Shown: piece after piece, positions 1 to 11,007 of the stretch
How the letters are laid out: every line of letters begins with the position of its first letter
How positions within the stretch are numbered: the stretch's first letter is position 1
From: DATAQC01 sp038238185
GTDB taxonomy: Bacteria; Actinomycetota; Acidimicrobiia; Acidimicrobiales; AC-14
Direction: 5' to 3'
Length of the DNA stretch: 45,857 nucleotides
Assembly (NCBI GenBank): GCA_038238185.1
Contig: JBBRXY010000019.1
Location: 1-45,857 of the forward strand
Notes under the pieces: generated by a model
What the model was told of the DNA's origin: nothing
Databases searched by the model: none
The model's input: the letters and a program-made list of their open reading frames with translations, nothing else
Program-made: the position numbers and the translations under genes

Positions 1-98
1 GGGTGCGACCCACGCTAGCCGGTCGCCGAAGGGGGTCCCCACGGTGCAGCCCACGGCAGCGCCCGGTACCATTTGGTCGGGCATCGAGGGAGGCAAGC

Positions 99-575
99 AT
101 GGACGAATCGCTGGGGCCTGAGTTCTCCAGGCGGCAGATTTTCCTGGCGGCAGGCGCGGCCGCGCTGGTGGCGGCGGTGCCCGGCGTTCGCCGGGTCGCC
201 GTGCCGCTGAGGTGGCTCCTGGGGTCGCCGGCCGAAGCGGCCACCGGCAAGGCGGCCGGGGATCTGACGCTGGCCCGCTTCGCACCCCACGTCGGCAGCT
301 CCTTCGCGGTGAAGACCGGGACGCTCGTCCGAGTGCCGGTCACCCTCGACCAGGCGACCGCGCACACGCCCAACCCGGCCGATCGCCCGGGCCTGACCGG
401 CGAGGCGTTCTCCCTCGTCTTCCGTGGACAGCGGCCCGGCCAAATCCCCGACGGCATCCACACCGTCGTCCACCCGGTGCTCGGCACCTTCCCGCTGTTC
501 GTCGCAAACGTCGATCGGGCCGACAACGGCCAGGACTACCAGGCCGTCGTCGACCGGCGGACACCGGCCCGCTGA
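99..575 (+). CDS. Tat-exported DUF6916-like protein
   Basis: 158 aa. The start is the ATG at 99, chosen because GAGGGAGG lies 6-13 nt upstream; the frame is open further upstream but that part looks non-coding. Residues about 11-32 form a twin-arginine signal (SRRQIFL, then an Ala/Val-rich stretch and a basic stop). The mature part resembles DUF6916 proteins: an early LTL..F..HVGSSF segment and a C-terminal LVF.G....P.GIHTVVHP.LG.F.LFV segment. Its function is unknown. It converges with a tail-collar gene 4 nt away, and such proteins are often found next to tail-collar genes. Family assignment is by eye. Confidence 0.72.
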   Translation: MDESLGPEFSRRQIFLAAGAAALVAAVPGVRRVAVPLRWLLGSPAEAATGKAAGDLTLARFAPHVGSSFAVKTGTLVRVPVTLDQATAHTPNPADRPGLTGEAFSLVFRGQRPGQIPDGIHTVVHPVLGTFPLFVANVDRADNGQDYQAVVDRRTPAR

Positions 576-579
576 CCGC

Positions 580-1095
580 TCAGTTGCGGGACGGGAAGAT
601 GCCCTCGAGGGCGATGATGAAGCTCAGGCCCAGGTAGGGCTGGTGATTCTCGTGGGGCTGGCTTCCGCCGGTGTTCTGGACCATCGCCGGATTCATCGTG
701 TTGCCGTCGCCGGCGGCCGCGTACGCGCCACTCCCGGACGGGACGTTGCCACCCGGCCTCGATGACGTCGACGCGCCGTTGGTGGCCGCGAGGATGTGGT
801 TGTGGGCGGGCATCTGGCCCGCGGTCAGGGTGACTGCCTCGATGCCGCCGGTCTGCCCGAGATCGACATTCGCCAGCCCCGGTCCCTGGCCGACGTGGAC
901 GGGTACCCGGCCGCGGAGGTCAGGCAAGGCGAAGTTGGTCGTGCCGTTCCCTCCGTAGTTGGTGCCCAGGAGCGAGAACACCGCGGTGTTCTGGGCGATG
1001 GGAAGGAGCTGGCCGTCGCAGAACGCCCATCCGCGAGGAGCGAAGTTGCCGGCGAAGATCCTGATCTCGGCGAGGAATGGTTCGGACACGGCCAC
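580..1095 (-). CDS. phage tail collar domain protein (MdpB-like)
   Basis: 171 aa. The N-terminus (FLAEIRIFAGNFAPRGWAFC, then DGQLLPI) and the following LLGTNYGGNG and F.LPDLRGRVP segments are the classic microcystin-dependent-protein/tail-collar fold. The C-terminus ends in NHQPYLGLSFIIALEG, also typical. AAGGGAG precedes the ATG by about 8 nt. Stand-alone versions occur widely in bacteria outside prophages and are thought to be surface or secreted structural proteins. No other phage structural genes are nearby, so this is not evidence for a prophage. Confidence 0.9.
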   Translation of the reverse strand: MAVSEPFLAEIRIFAGNFAPRGWAFCDGQLLPIAQNTAVFSLLGTNYGGNGTTNFALPDLRGRVPVHVGQGPGLANVDLGQTGGIEAVTLTAGQMPAHNHILAATNGASTSSRPGGNVPSGSGAYAAAGDGNTMNPAMVQNTGGSQPHENHQPYLGLSFIIALEGIFPSRN

Positions 1096-1242
1096 ACTCC
1101 CTTGTGATCCACGCGCTTACGGCGCCGAACGATTGATCAGGCCTCCAAGCGGCACCTCGGAACCTACCAACCCTGCGGCTGGAGGACAACGGGCTCCGAT
1201 GCCGATCCCTTGTCCCTTATCCTGACGCCACCGAGGGAGGCG

Positions 1243-1740
1243 ATGGACGGCAAGTTGGTTACAAGCACCGGCGCCAGGATCAACGTCCGGCCGGCGTCGC
1301 CCGCCGACGAGGCCTTCCTGCACCGGCTGTACGCCGACCGGCGGGGCCCCGAGCTGGCGTTGCTGGGTTGGCCGGAGCCGGCGCGGCGTGACTTCCTGGA
1401 CATGCAGTTCCGGGCGCAGCAGCAGGGCTACGGCGCCGCCTTTCCCGACGCCCACCACCGGATCGTGCTGGAGGGCGTCGCACCCGTCGGGCGGCTCCTG
1501 GTCGACCGCCGTCCCGGCGAGCACCTCGTCGTCGACATCGTGGTCCTCACCCGCTGCCGGGGGCAGGGCATCGGCACGGTCCTGATGCGGGCGGTCCTCG
1601 CCAAAGCGGCCGCGACCGGCGTCCCGGTGCGGCTGAGCGCGTCGCTGGCCGATCCCCGCTTGGTCGGATGGTACGAACGCCTGGGGTTCCACGTCGTCGA
1701 ACGGGGAGACGTCGACGTCTCCATGTTGGGCGGGGGCTGA
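1243..1740 (+). CDS. GNAT family N-acetyltransferase
   Basis: 165 aa. ATG at 1243 is preceded by GAGGGAGG at 1232-1239; an upstream in-frame TTG at 1210 lacks a comparable site. The acetyl-CoA motif A is RCRGQGIGTVLM at about residues 104-115, and a YERLGF motif near the C-terminus is the usual GNAT C-terminal signature. The substrate cannot be told. Its stop is followed within 2 nt by the start of the hydroxylase gene, so the two are probably co-transcribed and belong with the tail-collar/DUF6916 cluster upstream. Confidence 0.88.
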   Translation: MDGKLVTSTGARINVRPASPADEAFLHRLYADRRGPELALLGWPEPARRDFLDMQFRAQQQGYGAAFPDAHHRIVLEGVAPVGRLLVDRRPGEHLVVDIVVLTRCRGQGIGTVLMRAVLAKAAATGVPVRLSASLADPRLVGWYERLGFHVVERGDVDVSMLGGG

Positions 1741-1742
1741 CC

Positions 1743-2336
1743 GTGCCGGCAATGCCTTCGAGCGCCCGGCTGCCCTGGCGTTTCGACGCCGGCCGGCTCC
1801 GGGCCGACGTCGACGCCCTCGTCCCCGACGACTGGGTCCCCCACTTCAACACCACCTACTACGCGGGCGACTGGAGCGGCGCCGCCTCCGTTCAGTGGGA
1901 GGCCATCAGGGACGGCTCTATCCCGATCCCACCGCCGGTGCCGCCTTCGCAGACACGCCGCTCCTGGCCCGGTGCCCAGGGGTGCAGGACACCCCGGGCC
2001 GGCTTCGCTGTCCTCCTGCTGGCCGTGCGGTTCCTCCGGCTGAGGCCCGGCTCGCGCATCCGCGAGCACACCGACCTCGCCCTAGGCTTCGACGCCGGTG
2101 AGGTGCGTATCCACGTTCCGGTGTCCACAGACCCGGAGGTGGTGTTCCTGCTCGACGGCCGCCGGGTCGAGATGGGGGAGGGCGAGGCCTGGTACCTCGA
2201 CCTCAACCTGCGCCACTCCGTCGTCAACTCGGGAACGGCGCCGCGCGTCCACCTGGTGGTCGACTGTGTCGTCGACGACTGGATCCGTGCGATCTTGGCC
2301 GACGCGCGGATCGGCGGTGGATCGGTCGCCGCGTAA
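1743..2336 (+). CDS. aspartyl/asparaginyl beta-hydroxylase-like protein, internally frameshifted
   Basis: About 197 aa from GTG 1743; ATG 1752 is an alternative. The C-terminal half has the Fe(II)/2-oxoglutarate oxygenase pattern of the Asp/Asn hydroxylase family: RLRPGSRIREHTD (first metal His and Asp), RIHVPV, then WYLDLNLRHSVVNSG (second His) and RVHLVVDC. Between about 1914 and 1995 the open frame reads low-complexity Pro/Arg sequence, while the +2 frame there encodes YPDP, FADTPLLARCPG and a following QD, which are conserved in the family. Two compensating indels therefore appear to have scrambled about 25 residues. The gene may still be made but is probably altered, unless the shifts are sequencing errors. 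Confidence 0.7.
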   Translation: MPAMPSSARLPWRFDAGRLRADVDALVPDDWVPHFNTTYYAGDWSGAASVQWEAIRDGSIPIPPPVPPSQTRRSWPGAQGCRTPRAGFAVLLLAVRFLRLRPGSRIREHTDLALGFDAGEVRIHVPVSTDPEVVFLLDGRRVEMGEGEAWYLDLNLRHSVVNSGTAPRVHLVVDCVVDDWIRAILADARIGGGSVAA

Positions 2337-2349
2337 GGTCGGACCACCT

Positions 2350-2425
2350 TCGGGGGTGGTGTAATCGGTAGCACGGCAGCCTTTGGAGCTGTCCGGTTCA
2401 GGTTCGAGTCCTGACCCCCGAGCCA
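2350..2425 (+). tRNA. tRNA-Gln (anticodon TTG)
   Basis: A complete cloverleaf can be folded: acceptor TCGGGGG pairs with CCCCCGA, the anticodon stem is GCAGC/GCTGT with loop CTTTGGA giving anticodon TTG, the T-arm is TCAGG-TTCGAGT-CCTGA, the discriminator is G, and CCA is encoded (2423-2425). A -10-like TAAGGT lies about 10 nt upstream. It sits between the hydroxylase gene and glmU on the same strand. Confidence 0.95.
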
Positions 2426-2496
2426 GTCACCCTGGTCGTGAGCCCGCCGGGCCGAGGTCCGCTCGCCCGACACCTCCGACGGGGTAGAAAGGACTG

Positions 2497-3612
2497 GTGA
2501 GGCTTCGTCCCGTTTCGGCGGTGGTCATGGCGGCGGGGGCGGGATCGCGCATGAAGTCCGCGCTTCCCAAGCCACTCCATCCCCTCTGCGGCCGTCCCAT
2601 GCTCCTGCACGTCGTCGATGCCCTGTCGTTGATGTTCGTCGACCGGGTGGTCGTGGTCGTGGGCCACGGGGCCGAGCGGGTCACCAAGACACTGCACGAA
2701 GACGCCCCGCCCGACCTCGCCATCGACTTTGTCGAACAGCATGTGGCTCGGGGCACCGGCGACGCCGTCTCGGTGGCCCTCACCGCCTTTCCCGACGACG
2801 ACGTCGATGATGGCGATGGCGACCTCATCGTGCTGCCGGGCGACGCGCCCCTGGTTCGGCCCGAGACCCTTCAGCAGCTCGTCGACGAGCACCGCCGGAG
2901 CGACGCTGCCGCCACGTTGCTCACCGCCCGCCTCGTCGATCCCACCGGGTACGGACGGGTCGTCCGGTCCAAGGACGGCCGGGTGCAGCGCCTGGTCGAG
3001 GAGGGCGACGCCACCGAGGCCGAGCGCGAGATCGACGAGGTCGGCGTGTCGATGTACTGCTTCCGGCGCAGCCTCCTCGCCCCCGCCCTGCGCCGGCTCA
3101 GCCCTGAGAACGCCCTCGGCGAGTACTACCTCACCGACGTGATCTCCGTGCTCTCCCTGGCCGGGCACCGGGTGGTGGCCGTGGTCGCCGACGACCCCAT
3201 GGAGACGGTGGGCGTCAACGACCGCTTCCAGCTCGCGGTGGCCGAGACCGAGTTGCGTCGCCGCATCAACCGGGGATGGATGAAGGCCGGCGTCACCATG
3301 GTCGACCCCGAGCGAACCGTGGTCGACTCCGCCGCCCGCCTGGCTCCCGACGTCACCTTGCATCCGGGGTGCATGCTCCAGGGGCGCACGGTCGTCGGCC
3401 CGGGGGCCGTCCTCGGCCCCGACGTCCGCCTGGTCGACTGCGCGGTGGGCGACGGCGCCCGCCTCGAGCACACCGTGGGCTACGACGCCGAGGTGGGCCC
3501 GGGCGCGGTGGTGGGTCCCTTCGCGTTTCTCCGGCCGGGTAGCCACGTTGCCGGCGGGGCCACCACCGGTCCGTTCTACACTGCCGGTGCGGGCGACGAC
3601 GAGAGCGTGTGA
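2497..3612 (+). CDS. glmU: GlmU-type UDP-GlcNAc pyrophosphorylase, C-terminally truncated
   Basis: 371 aa, against about 450-480 for full GlmU. GTG start with GAAAGGA upstream. The uridyltransferase domain is intact: GAGSRMKSALPKP at residues 15-27, QHVARGTGDA at 81-90, Mg-binding D116 in LPGDAPL, GYGR at 151, and N241 in VGVND. Hexapeptide repeats of the left-handed beta-helix begin near residue 270 and reach LRPGSHV (345-351). The gene then stops, before the Lys, His and Asn residues that bind GlcN-1-P and acetyl-CoA in bifunctional GlmU. The pyrophosphorylase step should work, but the acetyltransferase should not. prs starts 4 nt downstream, so this is an operonic arrangement and there is no room for a lost tail. 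Confidence 0.9.
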   Translation: MRLRPVSAVVMAAGAGSRMKSALPKPLHPLCGRPMLLHVVDALSLMFVDRVVVVVGHGAERVTKTLHEDAPPDLAIDFVEQHVARGTGDAVSVALTAFPDDDVDDGDGDLIVLPGDAPLVRPETLQQLVDEHRRSDAAATLLTARLVDPTGYGRVVRSKDGRVQRLVEEGDATEAEREIDEVGVSMYCFRRSLLAPALRRLSPENALGEYYLTDVISVLSLAGHRVVAVVADDPMETVGVNDRFQLAVAETELRRRINRGWMKAGVTMVDPERTVVDSAARLAPDVTLHPGCMLQGRTVVGPGAVLGPDVRLVDCAVGDGARLEHTVGYDAEVGPGAVVGPFAFLRPGSHVAGGATTGPFYTAGAGDDESV

Positions 3613-3616
3613 GTGC

Positions 3617-4588
3617 ATGGAGCTGATACCCAAGAGGCGGTTGCAGCTGTTCTCCGGGCGCTCCAACCGTCCCCTGGCCGTGGCCATCGCTGCTCACCTG
3701 AACGTCGAACTGGGCGAGGACAACCTCTCCGAGTTCGCCAGCGGCGAGGTCCATTGCCGTTTCGGCGAGTCGATCCGGGGCGCCGACGTCTTCATCATCC
3801 AGACCCACTCGCGGCCGGTGAACGAGGCGATCATGGAGATGCTCATCATGATCGACGCAGCCAAGCGCGCCTCGGCCAAGCGGATCACCGCGGTGTGCCC
3901 GTACTACGGCTACTCCCGCCAGGATCGGAAGGCGTCCGGGCGCGAGCCCATCACCGCCAAGCTCCTCGCCGACATGCTCATGACGGCCGGGGTCGACCGG
4001 GTCGTGAGCCTCGACCTGCATTCGGGACAGATCCAGGGGTTCTTCGACGTGCCCGTCGACCACCTCACCGCCATGCCCGTGCTCACCCAGTACGTGCTCG
4101 ACAACATCGGCAGCGACGTGGTGATCGTGTCCCCCGACGCCGGGCGCACCAAGGTGGCCGAACGTTTCGCCCAGTACGTCGACGCCGACGCCGCCTCCAT
4201 CTGGAAGCGGCGCCGCCCCGACCGGGCCAACGAGGTCGAGGCCCTGAGGGTGATGGGTGAGGTCGACGGTCGGGTCTGCGTCCTGGTCGACGACATGATC
4301 GACACCGCCGGCACCATCTGCGCGGCGGCCACCCTTCTCAAGGAGTATGGCGCCACCGATGTGTACGCCATGGCCACCCACGGCGTGCTCTCCGACCCGG
4401 CTATAGACCGCCTGAAGAACTCGGTGATCTCCAAGGTGGTGATCACCGACACCCTGCCGCTGCCCCCCGACCGCCAGATCGACAAGATCGAGGTGTTGTC
4501 GGTGGCGACGATCATCGCCGACGCCCTCGACGCCGTGTTCGAGGACTCGTCGGTGTCCGACATCTTCGGTGGCGAAAACCAGTCCTAG
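3617..4588 (+). CDS. prs: ribose-phosphate pyrophosphokinase (PRPP synthetase)
   Basis: 323 aa, normal length. It makes PRPP from ribose 5-phosphate and ATP for nucleotide, His and Trp synthesis. Visible signatures are the flexible ATP loop PYYGYSRQDRK (95-105), DLHSGQIQGFF (133-143) and the PRPP loop VDDMIDTAGT (224-233). The start at ATG 3617 follows the glmU stop by 4 nt; the frame is open upstream, but only from here does the family N-terminus (LFSGRSNRPLA) make sense. The glmU-prs-rplY-pth order is conserved in many Gram-positive bacteria. Confidence 0.97.
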   Translation: MELIPKRRLQLFSGRSNRPLAVAIAAHLNVELGEDNLSEFASGEVHCRFGESIRGADVFIIQTHSRPVNEAIMEMLIMIDAAKRASAKRITAVCPYYGYSRQDRKASGREPITAKLLADMLMTAGVDRVVSLDLHSGQIQGFFDVPVDHLTAMPVLTQYVLDNIGSDVVIVSPDAGRTKVAERFAQYVDADAASIWKRRRPDRANEVEALRVMGEVDGRVCVLVDDMIDTAGTICAAATLLKEYGATDVYAMATHGVLSDPAIDRLKNSVISKVVITDTLPLPPDRQIDKIEVLSVATIIADALDAVFEDSSVSDIFGGENQS

Positions 4589-4642
4589 GAACGCCTAGAC
4601 TCAACAGGTTCCGACGTTGCACCGGCTAGGAGAATCGCGCCC

Positions 4643-5332
4643 ATGGAAGAGGTAGTCCTCACCGCTGAGGCGGGCCGTGTCACCGGCAGTTCCACTGCCA
4701 GGCGCCTGCGCGGCGCGGGCAAGATCCCCGCCGTGCTCTACGGCCACGGTGTCGACCCTCAGCCGCTGGCGGTCGAGGGCCGGGCCCTGCGCCTCGCCCT
4801 CAACCACGAAGCCGGGCTCAACGCCCTGATCTCTCTCGACGTCGACGGCAGCCGCCACCTGGCCATGGCTCGGCAGCTCCAGCGCGACCCGGTCCGGGGC
4901 ACGGTGGCCCATGTCGACTTCGTCATCGTCCGCCGCGACGAGGTGGTCACCGTCGACGTGCCTGTGCGCCTCGAGGGTGAGGCCACCCTCGTCCACCGCG
5001 AGGACGGCCTCGTCGAGCAGCAGTTGTTCTCCCTCACCGTCCACGCCACGCCCTCGTCGATCCCGTCGCACATCGAGGTCGACATCTCCGAGCTGGGCAT
5101 CGGCGACGCCATCCGGGTGAGCGACCTGAAGTTGCCCGACGGCGTCACCACCGACGTCGACCCCGAGGAGACCGTCGTCGCCGGCCAGGCGTCGCGGGTG
5201 TCCGCCGAGGTCGAGGCCGAGGAGGAAGCGGCCGAGGAGACAGCGGCGGCTGCCGAGGCAGCCCCCGCACCGGCGGATGCTGCCGGGGCCGGGGCCGGGG
5301 CCGGGGCCGGGGCCGCCGGGGGCCGGGAGTAG
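4643..5332 (+). CDS. rplY: 50S ribosomal protein L25 / general stress protein Ctc
   Basis: 229 aa. The L25 5S-rRNA-binding domain comes first (GKIPAVLYGHG near residues 30-40), then the TL5/Ctc C-terminal beta domain (DISELGIGDAIRVSDLKLP). A long acidic Ala/Glu tail ends in an AGAGAGAG run encoded by a GGGGCC hexanucleotide repeat at about 5286-5313. AGGAGA lies upstream of the ATG. A TAGACT -10-like box in the 54-nt gap after prs may give it its own promoter. Its stop TAG abuts pth in the same reading frame. Confidence 0.96.
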   Translation: MEEVVLTAEAGRVTGSSTARRLRGAGKIPAVLYGHGVDPQPLAVEGRALRLALNHEAGLNALISLDVDGSRHLAMARQLQRDPVRGTVAHVDFVIVRRDEVVTVDVPVRLEGEATLVHREDGLVEQQLFSLTVHATPSSIPSHIEVDISELGIGDAIRVSDLKLPDGVTTDVDPEETVVAGQASRVSAEVEAEEEAAEETAAAAEAAPAPADAAGAGAGAGAGAAGGRE

Positions 5333-5335
5333 AAG

Positions 5336-5932
5336 CTGCCCCGAGAGCGGACTGGCGAGACCGCCGACCTCGTCGTTGTCGGGCTTGGCAACCCCGGAGC
5401 GAGCTACGAGGGCACCCGCCACAACCTCGGCGCCGACGTGGTGTCCCTCCTGTCCGCCCGCTGGAACGCTCCCCTGCGGTCGAGCAAGGAGCGGGCCCTC
5501 GTGGCCGAGGCCCGCGTCGACGGTGAGCTCCTCGTGCTCGCCTTCCCTCAGACCTTCGTCAACCTCTCGGGCGAGTCGGCGGCCCGACTGGCCCGTCGCT
5601 ATGGCATCGCCACCGACATCGAGCGCCTGGTGGTCGTGCACGACGAGATGGATCTGCCCGTGGGCCGGGTCAAGGTGAAAGAGGGCGGGGGCACGGCGGG
5701 TCACAACGGGCTGGAGTCGATCCGCGCCCACCTGCATTCGGGGAGCTTCGTGCGGGTCCGAGTTGGGATCGGCCGGCCGCCCGGCCGTATGGACTCCGCC
5801 GACTACGTCCTGCGGCGACCCTCCAAGACCGAGCAGGTTGAGCTCGACGTCGTCATCGAGCAGGCGGCCGACGCCGTGGAGCTCATCCTGGCCGAGGGCC
5901 CCGCCGCGGCGATGAACCAGTTCAATGCTTAG
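5336..5932 (+). CDS. pth: peptidyl-tRNA hydrolase, probable CTG start
   Basis: 198 aa if started at CTG 5336. Pth releases tRNA from stalled peptidyl-tRNA. The conserved N-terminus LVVVGLGNPG..YEGTRHN (catalytic His about residue 29, Asn 19) lies upstream of the first GTG (5435/5438), so that GTG cannot be the start. Between the rplY stop (5330-5332) and GLGNPG the frame has no ATG, GTG or TTG. CTG 5336 has GGGAG at 5325-5329 with a 6-nt spacer, an excellent ribosome-binding site. Other Pth landmarks are QTFVNLSG (usually QTFMN), VHDEMDLPVG (Asp about 103) and GGTAGHNG (His about 123, Asn about 124). Confidence 0.93.
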   Translation: MPRERTGETADLVVVGLGNPGASYEGTRHNLGADVVSLLSARWNAPLRSSKERALVAEARVDGELLVLAFPQTFVNLSGESAARLARRYGIATDIERLVVVHDEMDLPVGRVKVKEGGGTAGHNGLESIRAHLHSGSFVRVRVGIGRPPGRMDSADYVLRRPSKTEQVELDVVIEQAADAVELILAEGPAAAMNQFNA

Positions 5933-5993
5933 GCCGGCGGCGTTAGCCCTGTCGACAATCGGGTGGATTTTTCAGAATCTTTCAGATATTGTC

Positions 5994-6025
5994 TTGACTT
6001 GGCCCTAGGGGCCGAGTTGTAAGAT
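5994..6025 (+). promoter_or_regulatory. promoter with GGCCC/GGGCC palindrome in the spacer
   Basis: TTGACT at 5994-5999 is followed after 17 nt by TTGTAA (6017-6022), or after 20 nt by TAAGAT (6020-6025). The spacer contains GGCCC-tag-GGGCC. The arrangement matches the promoter at 24605-24636 at about three of every four positions. It opens the 322-nt gap between pth and mfd. Confidence 0.6.
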
Positions 6026-6032
6026 CTGGTTC

Positions 6033-6125
6033 ATGAACGGAGCGGGACGTGAGAATGCCGGAGTCGGGCCACTAGGCCGACATCGGGCGGCGATCGGCTG
6101 GCAGATGTCCCTTCAGGACCGCTAG
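6033..6125 (+). CDS. possible leaderless short ORF (30 aa) ahead of mfd
   Basis: The ATG lies 7-10 nt past the predicted -10, where transcription would begin. The ORF encodes 30 residues beginning MNGAGREN and ending MSLQDR. It has no homologue I recognise. It could be a leader peptide, or chance inside a structured 5' region or small RNA. Apart from this, the promoter and the hairpins described, I see no other gene between 5933 and 6254. Confidence 0.28.
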   Translation: MNGAGRENAGVGPLGRHRAAIGWQMSLQDR

Positions 6126-6142
6126 TCCCAGATCGCCAAAAG

Positions 6143-6210
6143 TGTCGGCGGGCTGGGCGACCACCCGCCAGGTTGCCCCCCGCCGACATCATTCCCCGGG
6201 TGAGTCACCC
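6143..6210 (+). repeat. two inverted repeats in the pth-mfd gap
   Basis: TGTCGGCGGG (6143-6152) is perfectly complementary to CCCGCCGACA (6179-6188), forming a 10-bp stem. Just after it GGGTGA-g-TCACCC (6198-6210) is a perfect palindrome. No T-run follows either one. They could fold in an RNA made from the 5994 promoter, as an attenuator or terminator, or the second could be an operator ahead of mfd. Confidence 0.5.
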
Positions 6211-6254
6211 AGGGACCCGTCTGGGGACGTCAATCGCCCCGGTACCCTCGCACG

Positions 6255-9850
<3,596 letters not shown>

Positions 9851-9854
<4 letters not shown>

Positions 9855-10999
9855 CACCCCTTCAGCCTCTTCAGGCCCCCCGTTCCGCCCGCCGGCCCGC
9901 CCCGGCACTGCCTCATGGGCGGCTGCGCCGTCCGGGCCGGCCGGCCCCGGCACTGCCTCATGGGCGGCTGCGCCGTCCGGGCCGGCCGGCCCTGGTTGCT
10001 CTGGCGGCCGGGATCACCCTGGCCGTCGCCGCCTGCAGCTCGGTGAGCAGCTACGCGGCCACGGTCGACGGCACCCGCATCGGCACCGGCACCCTCGAAG
10101 GCGAGCTTCGAGACCTAGCCAGCAACGACAAGTACCTCAAGCTCGTCGAGTCCCAGATTCAGGCCCCGGTGCGCACCAACGGGGTGTTCGACGCCTCCTT
10201 CACGTCCACGGTGCTGAGCCGGGAGATCATCTACGACCTGGTGGCCAAGGACCTGGCCAAGCGCAAGATCGTGGTGAGTCCGGCGGACCTCGCCGCGGCG
10301 CGCACGGCGGCCAGCGACCGTATCGGGGGCGACGACGTGTTCAACGCCTTTCCCAAGGTCTACCAGGACACCCTCGTTCGTCGCTCCGCCGAGGTGTCGC
10401 TACTGTCGTTCGCCCTCATGAACCAGGGCGCCCCCGACGTGGCCGCCAAGGCCTTCTACGACGCCAACCAGGACGCTTTCGCCCAGGTCTGCGTGAGCCA
10501 CATCCTGGTGGCCACCGAGGACGATGCCAACAAGGTGAAGGCCCGCCTCGACGGCGGGGAGGACTTCGCCACCGTGGCCAAGGACGTCTCCACCGACACC
10601 GGGAGCAAGACCAAAGGCGGTGAGCTCGGCTGTTTCGCCAAGCAGAACCAGCTGGTGCCCGAGTTCTCGGCGGCCATGTTCAGCCAGCCCGTCGGAGCCG
10701 CGGGCGCGCCGGTGAAGACGCAGTTCGGCTACCACGTCATCCTCGTGAAGTCTCGTGACGTGCCGCCCTACGACAAGGTGGCTACCGAGGCACGCGACCA
10801 GGCGGCTACCGCGGCCCAGGACAAGCTCGCCGCCTGGGCCGAGGAAGCGATCACCAAGGCCAACGTGACGGTCAACCCCAAGTACGGCCGGTTCGAGAAG
10901 AACGGTGCCCAGTCCCGGGTGGTCCCGCCCGAGGCTCCCACCACCAAGGCCGGGGCCGGAGGCGGCAGCCAGACTCCTCCCACCTCCACGCCCGGGTAG
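9851..10999 (+). CDS. PpiC/SurA-like peptidyl-prolyl isomerase lipoprotein
   Basis: 382 aa. A lipoprotein signal ends in LAVAAC with Cys62, followed by a SurA-like N-terminal region and a PpiC rotamase domain at about 213-302 (SHILVATEDD, GELGCF, VPEFSAAMF, FGYHVILV). The role is likely folding of exported proteins. Residues 17-46, ahead of the hydrophobic core, come from a 45-bp tandem duplication encoding PALPHGRLRRPGRPA twice; this makes an unusually long, very basic n-region, so a later start is possible. The ATG overlaps the mfd stop (ATGA). Confidence 0.88.
9900..9989 (+). repeat. 45-bp tandem duplication in the signal-peptide region
   Basis: Two identical 45-bp units (9900-9944, 9945-9989) start CCCCGGCACTGCC and end GGGCCGGCCGG. 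The GGCACTGCC core also appears, reversed, in the repeats at 21131-21178, suggesting a shared repeat family. Confidence 0.85.
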
Positions 11000-11007
11000 G
11001 CGCCCTG

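Noticed and set aside
580..1095. Prophage based on the tail-collar protein
   Set aside because: No integrase, capsid, terminase or other tail genes nearby; stand-alone collar-domain proteins are common in bacterial chromosomes.
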